24,172 nucleotides of DNA from CAMBDR01 sp046597185 (GTDB taxonomy: Bacteria > Pseudomonadota > Gammaproteobacteria > Burkholderiales > Burkholderiaceae_D): contig JBKJLF010000356.1 in the NCBI GenBank assembly GCA_046597185.1, positions 1-24,172 on the forward strand, given 5' to 3'. Of the stretch, positions 19,025 through 24,172 are shown in pieces (position 1 is the stretch's first letter; the number at the start of each line of letters is the position of its first letter). Under the pieces are notes generated by a model. The model was not told where the DNA came from and ran no database searches. It saw only the letters and a program-made list of their open reading frames with translations. Position numbers and translations under genes: made by a program.

Positions 19025-19747
19025 ATGGATACGTACGAAAATCCACCCGGCCTGTATGGCAAAGTCACCACCCATGGTGACTTTATCACGCGCCGCTTGC
19101 CGCCATTGTTTGTCAATGCCTGGGATCTCTGGTTGCAACACGGCATTGCCGCCAGCCGCGACAAAATGAAAAAACAATGGTTGGAGACCTACCTGACCAG
19201 CCCGCTGTGGCGCTTCGTGTTGGCTCCCGGCGTGATCGGCGAAACCGGTTGGACGGGTATCTGGATGCCCAGCGTGGACAAGGTGGGGCGGCATTTCCCG
19301 CTGACCATTGCCTGTGAAGCCGTGGGCGAATGCCGTATTTACGAGTGGCTGCGTGATGCCCAAAGCTGGTACGCCAATTTGGAAGATTTGGCACTGGGGG
19401 CGCTGGAAGAGGGTTTTAGTCTGGATGTCATGGATACCACCTTACAAAACACACTCAGCCTGAACGCCATGTTGGCCCTTAATCGTCCGGCACCGCCTGC
19501 GCCCCCACCCGCGTGCAATGCTGGCGTCTGTTATTCCTGGCGCGAGTTTTCAGAACTGGAGCAAGCTTTGCCGTTGATTAATCTGGAAATGGCGCAATTG
19601 ACCTTGCGCGACCATAGTTTTTGGTGGAGTGAAGGCTCGCAACGGGTTTACCCGTCGCTCGCGGTCTGTCGCGGCATGCCCAGTCCAGAGCAGTTTTGTG
19701 CCATGCTCGATGGCACCTGGGATCAAAGCGATTGGCAGTGGCGCTGA
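19025..19747 (+). CDS. tagF: T6SS-associated protein TagF
   Basis: This 240-aa protein belongs to the TagF family. The N-terminal core (about 8-140) shows the typical PGLYGKVTTHGDFITRRLP, SPLWRFVLAPGV and WMPSVDKVGRHFPLTIA segments, and the rest is a less conserved C-terminal part. In Pseudomonas aeruginosa TagF is a post-translational repressor of the H1-T6SS, acting in parallel with or upstream of Fha. In some species it is fused to PppA, which fits its neighbour here. AGGGGA lies 7 nt before the ATG and the gap from tssM is only 18 nt, so the two are cotranscribed. The next gene, a PP2C phosphatase, runs convergently, with a strong inverted repeat in the gap. Confidence 0.93.
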   Translation: MDTYENPPGLYGKVTTHGDFITRRLPPLFVNAWDLWLQHGIAASRDKMKKQWLETYLTSPLWRFVLAPGVIGETGWTGIWMPSVDKVGRHFPLTIACEAVGECRIYEWLRDAQSWYANLEDLALGALEEGFSLDVMDTTLQNTLSLNAMLALNRPAPPAPPPACNAGVCYSWREFSELEQALPLINLEMAQLTLRDHSFWWSEGSQRVYPSLAVCRGMPSPEQFCAMLDGTWDQSDWQWR

Positions 19748-19750
19748 AGT

Positions 19751-19790
19751 TGTCAAATTCGCGTCAAGTGCGTGTCAAATACGCGATCAA
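19751..19790 (+). repeat. Imperfect direct repeat between tagF and pppA
   Basis: TGTCAAATTCGCGTCAA (19751-19767) and TGTCAAATACGCGATCAA (19773-19790) match apart from one substitution and one extra base. Their starts are 22 nt apart, about two helical turns. They lie just after the tagF stop and run into the inverted repeat. Function unknown; two copies at this spacing could bind a dimeric protein or be a duplicated remnant. Confidence 0.7.
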
Positions 19791-19810
19791 CTGAGTTGGC
19801 AACTCAGTTG
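19788..19810. terminator. Perfect 23-nt inverted repeat between convergent genes, likely a bidirectional terminator
   Basis: CAACTGAGTTG (19788-19798) is followed, after one G, by its exact reverse complement CAACTCAGTTG (19800-19810). As RNA it would fold with about 9 bp around a TGGCA loop on either strand. It lies between the 3' ends of tagF and the phosphatase gene, where a shared terminator is expected. Neither side has a T-run, so it is not a textbook intrinsic terminator; it may instead block or protect transcript ends. Confidence 0.6.
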
Positions 19811-19818
19811 TGGGTGGA

Positions 19819-20670
19819 TTACCAGCAATAAGCTAACAACACCGTAATATTGTCGCGGCCACCGTTGTTATTGGCCCGGTTAATCAATTCTTCACAGCAG
19901 CGATCCAGATTCTTGTTATTTGCATTGGCCAGAATGGCGCTGATTTCGGCGTCACTGACCGGGCCATGCAAGCCATCGGAGCACAGCAGCAAGACATCGC
20001 CGCTACGAGTGGGGTGGGTAAAGACTTCGGGCGTAATGGTGTCGTTCGGGCCAATGGCTTGCAGCAGTAAATTACGCGGCGGCATATTGTCGGTGCAACC
20101 CATATCCACTGCCTGCTGGTACAGGGTTTGGTCTTTAGTGAGTTGGGTGAGTTGGCCGCCGCGCTGCATATAGGCGCGGCTGTCGCCCACATTAAACACC
20201 ACGATGGGCGCACCAGCCACAAACTGCCAACAGCCAACCAGGGTTGTACCCATGCCGCGCCCTTCGGAATGCAAGTTGGCGGTATTGCGCGTATAAATTT
20301 CGTGATTGGCAAATTCAACCGCAGAATACACTGCTTGCACGGCGGGCATGGAGCTATCGGCCCAGGTCGCGTCCGGGTCAATTTGCGTCGCGGCACTGAG
20401 AAAGTGGGGCACCGTAGCATCGGCGTCCGGGGTTGGGTGGTTGTGGTTGTGCAGCGTCTTTTGAATAAAATCACGCGTGGTTTGCAGGGCTTGCGCGCTG
20501 GCAATTTCACCGGCATCATGGCCGCCCATGCCATCGGTGAGTGCGAAAAAGCCCAAACTCTCGTCGATCAAAAAATTATCTTCATTGGCACGACGCACGC
20601 GGCCAACATCGGTCATGCCATAGGCAGAGACGGAAATCCATTGATGCAGGCGGCTAGGGGAGAGTTGCAT
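19819..20670 (-). CDS. pppA: PP2C-family Ser/Thr protein phosphatase, T6SS PppA type
   Basis: This 283-aa soluble protein is a single PP2C domain with all the metal-binding motifs I can check: RRANEDN (Asp31), DGMGGHDAGE (Asp46), VGDSRAY, CSDGLHG (Asp232) and GGRDN (Asp273). Known PppA enzymes dephosphorylate the FHA protein and so oppose the kinase PpkA. Position beside tagF and in the same block as tagH supports that role, but the domain alone would also fit a general Stp1-type phosphatase. It is transcribed from the opposite strand, towards tagF. The ATG at 20670 gives the full domain; no clear ribosome binding site precedes it, so the start could be slightly different. No PpkA-like kinase gene is in the window. 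Confidence 0.9.
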   Translation of the reverse strand: MQLSPSRLHQWISVSAYGMTDVGRVRRANEDNFLIDESLGFFALTDGMGGHDAGEIASAQALQTTRDFIQKTLHNHNHPTPDADATVPHFLSAATQIDPDATWADSSMPAVQAVYSAVEFANHEIYTRNTANLHSEGRGMGTTLVGCWQFVAGAPIVVFNVGDSRAYMQRGGQLTQLTKDQTLYQQAVDMGCTDNMPPRNLLLQAIGPNDTITPEVFTHPTRSGDVLLLCSDGLHGPVSDAEISAILANANNKNLDRCCEELINRANNNGGRDNITVLLAYCW

Positions 20671-21173
20671 GGTTGGTTGTCATCAAGAAGCTGGAGGCGA
20701 AGGCCCTATTTTATTATGAAATGTTACGGTGTGGTGTGATCATGTGCATGGATTTGCAAGAAATCGATGTTGCATTGCATCACAAACAGGCGCTTTGGTG
20801 ATTGCGTGTGGTATTCGGGCTATTCTGTGATTTTCAAAGACCGACAAACCGTTCGGATTAGCATCTGCCTTACTCAGGCAGGCAAAGAAAGGTTTGAAAA
20901 ACGCTGTGGCGATGCGGGGCTGTTTGGTGCGCGCTTTGTTGTAGCGGGGCAGGGTTTTATATAGGCGTTACCGTTGCCCTGGTTTGCACGGGAGAATTGG
21001 CTTCCTGCGCCGTTTGGCAGGTTGCAAATCCGGCCTATAGCCGCGTCGCCTTGGTTCGTTGACCAATTGATGCCGCGTTTTGCAGGCAAAAATCCCCAAC
21101 TCAGCATTTCTGCATTTTTTCATGTGGTACTTGGAATTTGCATATTTTTATAGTGTTATAATGCCAACTAATT
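20671..21173. other. 503-nt stretch without a convincing gene
   Basis: The pppA promoter must lie at its left end; AT-rich TAAAAT and CATAAT on the minus strand (20708-20718) are possible -10 boxes without a good -35. A 6-bp hairpin (CTGCCT 20865-20870, AGGCAG 20876-20881) is present. Short frames exist on both strands (20767-20964 plus, 20874-21107 minus), but neither has a ribosome binding site or a recognisable protein. I see no RNA gene. Confidence 0.5.
21157..21162 (+). promoter_or_regulatory. Candidate -10 box (TATAAT) directly before the 153-aa ORF
   Basis: A perfect TATAAT ends 11 nt before the ATG at 21174. TTGGAA (20-nt spacer) and TTGCAT (13-nt spacer) are the nearest -35-like hexamers, and neither is well placed. 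Transcription from here would start about 6 nt before the ATG, giving an almost leaderless message, which fits the lack of a ribosome binding site. Confidence 0.35.
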
Positions 21174-21635
21174 ATGGTGGTCTACCTTTCTAACAATTTG
21201 AAACAAGAAAAATATTGGCCTTTTGCGACTACGGTCAATGAGTTTTTTTTCTTTAAAAATCAACTCCATATACTTGACTATAGCGGTCAAATTTTTGTCA
21301 AAAGCGGTGATGACTGGCGAAAAACATCCCTCAAGGTAAGTCCGCGCTCGCACATCTTTTTTAACGACACATTCTTGATCGCCTGCCATTCCCGTTCAGA
21401 CTTCAAAGAAGGCAAAGAAGCAGGTGGATGTGAGTCACCAGAAAAAAAATGGTCTTTTACGCTCAACTGGATTTTTGTACCGCCAAAAGTTTGCAATCAA
21501 CGCTTGACGCTACGCGTTTTTAGTTTCCGGCCACCGTTCGAGGTGGTGCAGTTTGACATGGAACGTGGTAAAGAACTGGCCAGAAAAAGCGTGAAACAAA
21601 ACATTACGGATGTGTGCAGCGTGAAGTTTGATTGA
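21174..21635 (+). CDS. Hypothetical protein, 153 aa
   Basis: I do not recognise this protein. It has no signal peptide, membrane helix or repeat. It is rich in Phe, Lys, Val and short alternating hydrophobic stretches such as NEFFFFKNQLHILDYSGQIF and WSFTLNWIFVPP, which suggests a mostly beta protein, perhaps with propeller- or sandwich-like strands. Four cysteines are scattered through the chain (about residues 71, 86, 108 and 148). Base composition is clearly more AT-rich than in the T6SS genes to the left, as expected for an acquired gene. It lacks a ribosome binding site, but a TATAAT box sits just upstream. It stands alone, with no operon partner. It may be a real orphan gene or a remnant; coding status is moderate because the frame is uninterrupted and protein-like. 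Confidence 0.5.
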   Translation: MVVYLSNNLKQEKYWPFATTVNEFFFFKNQLHILDYSGQIFVKSGDDWRKTSLKVSPRSHIFFNDTFLIACHSRSDFKEGKEAGGCESPEKKWSFTLNWIFVPPKVCNQRLTLRVFSFRPPFEVVQFDMERGKELARKSVKQNITDVCSVKFD

Positions 21636-21770
21636 GTCAGCGGGGTATTTTTTCGACTTATGCGCCACGCAAATAAGCGGTATGTACACCGCAGTGCATC
21701 GCATGGTAGCACCCATCTAAAACCCGCAGAACGTGACCAGCTATTTGCCATTGGTGCATTTAAACCTAAG

Positions 21771-21783
21771 CCGGCATAGCCGG
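21771..21783. repeat. Short inverted repeat upstream of the pseudogene
   Basis: CCGGC (21771-21775), ATA, GCCGG (21779-21783) forms a compact 5-bp GC hairpin, 73 nt before the pseudogene start codon. There is no T-run on either side. It could be a small operator, or an end of the element that brought the pseudogene in; I found no matching copy downstream. Confidence 0.35.
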
Positions 21784-21826
21784 AACCAAAAAGGTTGATG
21801 TTTTCAGCAGCCGTAGTACGCTAAAG

Positions 21827-21851
21827 TATAACGCATATCGCATTGGGGAGG
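21827..21851 (+). promoter_or_regulatory. Candidate -10 box and strong ribosome binding site of the pseudogene
   Basis: TATAAC (21827-21832) resembles a -10 box, with no clear -35. GGGGAGG (21845-21851) is a strong ribosome binding site 5 nt before the ATG at 21857. This supports that start codon as the original one and shows that the 5' end of the gene is still intact. Confidence 0.45.
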
Positions 21852-21856
21852 CCATC

Positions 21857-22930
21857 ATGACTGAGCTCTTAACCAAACGCTACGAAAATCAGCTATGCGG
21901 TGTCCTGTCTTGTTTTGATCACATTGTCATCACAGGCACCTTGCCCGGAGCCTGTTTCCCGGACGGGATGACCAGTTTCCTCTTTGCCAAGAAGATTCGG
22001 ATCTTCGACTATCCTGCGTTTGCGCTGACGCTACGGGATCGGGTGCGAGCCAACGCGCAAAGCTTGGCCGCGAACCATGGTCTTGACATTGAACACATTA
22101 ACAAACCTCACATTCGCAAGGAAGCAGTGGTTGCCAAGGTGCTCAGTGAACGAGGTGACCATCCAGGGCTGGTAAATATTATTTCGGCCATGGAAAGTTG
22201 TACGGCCTACCAGCCCTGGCATGACAAAACGACCCATCAAACGGAACTACGCTACGACTCTGGCAAGTGTCTGCATTACTACTTTTACTTTATTGATGCC
22301 ACTGTCGGCTGTGCTATCTGCGCGTACCGACATGGTGTCCGTTTCGTTTGCAATTTTACTGTAATGGGCACAGTTGGCTGGCACGGAAAATGGTTACTGA
22401 GAAAATCGATTTTGTAACTGCCGACAATGCGTTTTTACGAATCGCCGATTTCCAGCGTGCGCAAGAACTGGCCGATAGCTTCAAGCCTGATATGTTGCAC
22501 ACCATTCTCGACGCCTATGCGCAAGTGTGTTGCCCGGTATTGGATGTGTTTGGCCAGACATATCACTGGAGCCTGATGCAAGTTGAGTATTCAACTGACC
22601 TGGTGTTTCGATCCGCCCAAGAAGGACGGCGTGCAGCCAAAGGGCGTGAACTTCTTCAGTAAAAATGAGCGTGCGTTGCTGCAAGCACTTCAACAAGGAC
22701 AGACCAACATTCGTGGCGTGCGCCGTGCGGATTTGAAGCCGGTTTTGCCCGACATGTCAGCCTCATCAATCACCCGGCAGTTACGTCGCCTACGCCAGCT
22801 TGGCATCATTAAACGTGTGGCAAAAACCTATCGCTACTATCTTACAAAAATAGGGCGTGCAGCAATTGCTGCGTGCTTTCATGTGACGGAATTTATTATT
22901 GCATCCACTCTCGCAGGCGCTAATATTTGA
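21857..22930 (+). pseudogene. Broken gene for a protein with a C-terminal winged-helix-like (MarR-like) end: 1-nt frameshift plus internal deletion
   Basis: Three frame segments join into one ancestral protein. Segment 1 starts at 21857 (ENQLCGVLSCFDHIVITGTLP) and reads well to about 22308. There one base is missing, and the next frame continues from 22309 as CYLRVPTWCPFRLQFYCNGH to about 22610 (SLMQVEYSTDLVFR). Then the first frame resumes near 22612 and runs to the stop at 22930, ending in a helix-turn-helix-like tail (SSITRQLRRLRQLGIIKRVAKTYRYYLTKIGRAA). From memory of similar uncharacterised proteins of roughly 430-510 aa, well over 100 residues between VFR and the tail are absent, so an internal deletion is likely. 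I do not know a proven function. The intact family is widely scattered and may be carried by mobile elements, but that is inference. A strong ribosome binding site precedes the ATG. Confidence 0.8.
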
Positions 22931-22958
22931 TCAGATTTTGTAAAGACTTGACTGATAA

Positions 22959-23159
22959 GAGACTAAATACGGTGCTACCCAAGTATTGGGGCGCTATGCA
23001 GTGAGTAAATTGACGGGCGATGTGTGGGAAACCAATTTATGCAAGCGCTATCGCTTTGCTGCGTTAATAAAATTGCAAGCTGTATTCATGCGGAGTACTG
23101 GGAAGACATTGGCGGATGAAAAGGCGGCGCGCCTTGGGTTGGGGTGTAGTGAAGAGTAA
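22959..23159 (+). pseudogene. 3' remnant of an unrecognised small gene
   Basis: A frame without an initiator at its left end begins right after a stop at 22956-22958 and runs to TAA at 23157-23159. It encodes about 66 residues with a very protein-like pattern: QVLGRYAVSKLTGDVWE, then NLCKRYRFAALIKLQAVF, then TGKTLADEKAARLGLGCSEE. A GTG at 23001 could start a 52-aa version (GGGGC about 9 nt upstream), but the sequence before it continues the same style, so a longer protein whose 5' end has been lost is more likely. The loss falls next to the end of the pseudogene on the left. Two cysteines remain. I vaguely associate the VSKLTGDVWE pattern with small exported proteins but cannot name a family. 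Confidence 0.4.
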
Positions 23160-23231
23160 AGCGGCGCATTTCGCTTCGGACAGCCAGACAAGTTTGGATG
23201 GCGGCCAAGGCGGGGGTTTGATACTGTTTGT

Positions 23232-23582
23232 TCATGAAGCGATGTCTGAATGGACGTAGGTGCCCCCGCCATAACGCCCGGCACGGGATATCAGGCCAAT
23301 TGCAGCCGTGGCATCAATCCATTTTTTGGGTGTTAAATGAAAACTGTTCAAGCCAGCTTCCTTTTTAAAGGTCTCGAATTCGCCACCTTTAAAAAGTGGG
23401 TTGTGCAATTGCTCCCAAATGCCCAGAAATTCAACACTATTGCGGTTTCGCATCCAACTGTAAATTAAGGTGTCGTCGCCAAATTTTTTGCTCATGTCAG
23501 TGAGGGAGATAAAATCGTCTTCCTTTTGCGTCAATACCGTAATATTGCTGCCTTGCACTTCGATGGTTGATTTTTTACTCAT
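23232..23582 (-). CDS. KilA-N domain protein, probably 3'-truncated
   Basis: This 116-aa ORF is the N-terminal part of a KilA-N protein: ITVLTQKEDDFISLTDMSKKF, then IYSWMRNRNSVEFLGIWEQLHNPLF, then GLNSFHLTPKKWIDATAAIGLISRAGRYGGGTYVHSDIA. KilA-N domains occur in phage and accessory proteins and are thought to bind DNA. Relatives I remember continue after this point with FEFASWLSPEF and about 150 further residues. Here the frame stops at TGA one codon after DIA, and the following DNA shows no similarity to the missing part. That makes it most likely a gene cut at its 3' side. AGGA lies 9 nt before the ATG, so the start is good. It sits downstream of, and on the same strand as, the WD40 gene, 106 nt away. 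Confidence 0.75.
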   Translation of the reverse strand: MSKKSTIEVQGSNITVLTQKEDDFISLTDMSKKFGDDTLIYSWMRNRNSVEFLGIWEQLHNPLFKGGEFETFKKEAGLNSFHLTPKKWIDATAAIGLISRAGRYGGGTYVHSDIAS

Positions 23583-23688
23583 TTTTGGTGGTCCTGTTGT
23601 TGGCGCAAAACGGTTTCTTTGGGCTATGTGGCGCAGTGATCATGGATAAGGAGGTATCGTGTGATTGTAGCTGATTTTCTCGGAATGG

Positions 23689-24172
23689 CTATTTGCAAGC
23701 ATCCGGCGCGGGCAAGGTTGGGCAGGTTTTCTGATAGGGAATGTCGGGGCCGATGTGTTGTTTCCATTCTTGGCAGGTGAGGTTGCGGTTGGCGGTGTAG
23801 CAGGCTTGGGCGGCAAGGGTGGTGGGGTCGAGTTGCCATAGGCGGATGGTTGTATCGTCGCTGCCAGACACGAGTTGCTTTCCGTCTGGGCTGAAGGCGA
23901 CGCTGTTCACTTCCTTTTTGTGGCCTGCCAGCATGGCTAAATTGACTGGGACAGGTGCGGTTAAGTCCCACAAGCCGATTGTTTGATCCCAGCTAGCCGT
24001 TGCTAAAAGCTTGCCGTCCGGGCTGAAGGCGAGACTGATAACATCCCCCTTATCCCCGGCCAGCGTCGCCAGCACAAACCGCTCACTTTGCCTGTCATCC
24101 AGCATGTGGTTAAAGTAGTTATCCGATCCAAGAAAGTACGTAACCCGACCGTCTTTCTTCAGAATGCTTAGT
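23689..24172 (-). CDS. WD40-repeat protein, 3' part (gene continues beyond the right edge)
   Basis: The frame is open to the right edge (22 more codons beyond the ATG at 24105), so the start is outside the window. Two complete WD40 blades are visible: GDVISLAFSPDGKLLATASWD with TIGLWDL, and EVNSVAFSPDGKQLVSGSDD with TIRLWQL. The tail (ACYTANRNLTCQEWKQHIG, PYQKTCP) has the form found at the C-terminus of large STAND-type NTPase or protease proteins with WD40 propellers, where ANRNLT-EW and PY-TCP recur. The N-terminal effector and ATPase parts, if present, lie to the right. Known relatives act in signal sensing and sometimes in defence; nothing here shows which. KilA-N follows on the same strand. 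Confidence 0.9.
   Translation of the reverse strand, partial: LSILKKDGRVTYFLGSDNYFNHMLDDRQSERFVLATLAGDKGDVISLAFSPDGKLLATASWDQTIGLWDLTAPVPVNLAMLAGHKKEVNSVAFSPDGKQLVSGSDDTTIRLWQLDPTTLAAQACYTANRNLTCQEWKQHIGPDIPYQKTCPTLPAPDACK

Noticed and set aside
20735..20784. TGTGAT...ATCACA inverted arms upstream of pppA, as a CRP-type site or riboswitch
   Set aside because: The arms are 38 nt apart, far from the CRP half-site spacing, and the inner pairing is broken. No known riboswitch core is visible.
20767..20964. 65-aa plus-strand ORF in the gap before the orphan gene
   Set aside because: No ribosome binding site, no recognisable protein, and an overlapping minus-strand frame of similar quality.
22300..22320. 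Programmed frameshift in the 21857-22930 gene
   Set aside because: There is no slippery heptamer at the shift point, and the gene also lacks a large internal part, so simple decay explains it better.
23086..23235. 49-aa minus-strand ORF whose ATG overlaps the KilA-N stop (ATGA)
   Set aside because: The overlap looks like translational coupling, but the peptide is Pro/Gln-rich and unrecognised, and it is antisense to the more protein-like remnant at 22959-23159.
23648..23655. Perfect AAGGAGGT ribosome binding site on the plus strand
   Set aside because: The GTG that follows is directly followed by TGA and no ORF uses it. It lies between two minus-strand genes and is probably chance.

Overview
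The window looks like chromosomal DNA from a proteobacterium, most likely beta- or gammaproteobacterial. The basis is a type VI secretion (T6SS) block of proteobacterial type next to a very large filamentous-haemagglutinin-like exoprotein. GC content looks moderate (about 55% by eye) across the left 20 kb, and the right end is visibly more AT-rich and gene-poor. I cannot name a genus from the sequence alone.

Region 1 (1-10202) is the 3' part of one huge gene on the + strand that enters from the left edge. It encodes roughly 2950 residues of short beta-helix-type repeats, a Pro/Thr/Lys-rich linker, a small two-cysteine segment, and a C-terminal caspase-like (peptidase C14) domain with an intact His/Cys dyad. 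This is the most striking object in the window.

Region 2 (10203-19747) is a + strand T6SS operon: tagH (FHA-domain scaffold), tssK (baseplate), tssL (DotU-type inner-membrane protein with a fused OmpA-like domain), tssM (IcmF-type membrane protein with a P-loop) and tagF. A PP2C phosphatase (pppA-like) follows convergently at 19819-20670, separated by a 23-nt perfect inverted repeat. TssL and TssM form the membrane complex and TssK joins it to the baseplate. TagH, TagF and PppA belong to the post-translational (threonine phosphorylation) control circuit. The partner kinase PpkA and the sheath, tube, spike, ATPase and TssJ genes are not here, so the T6SS must be split over several loci.

Region 3 (20671-24172) looks like an accessory or decaying segment. 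It holds a 503-nt stretch without a convincing gene, an unrecognised 153-aa ORF behind a TATAAT box, a pseudogene of a protein with a C-terminal winged-helix-like end (one 1-nt frameshift plus a large internal deletion), a 3' remnant of another small gene, a KilA-N protein that stops short, and the 3' end of a WD40-repeat protein whose tail resembles those of large STAND/WD40 proteins. No tRNA, rRNA or CRISPR array was seen.
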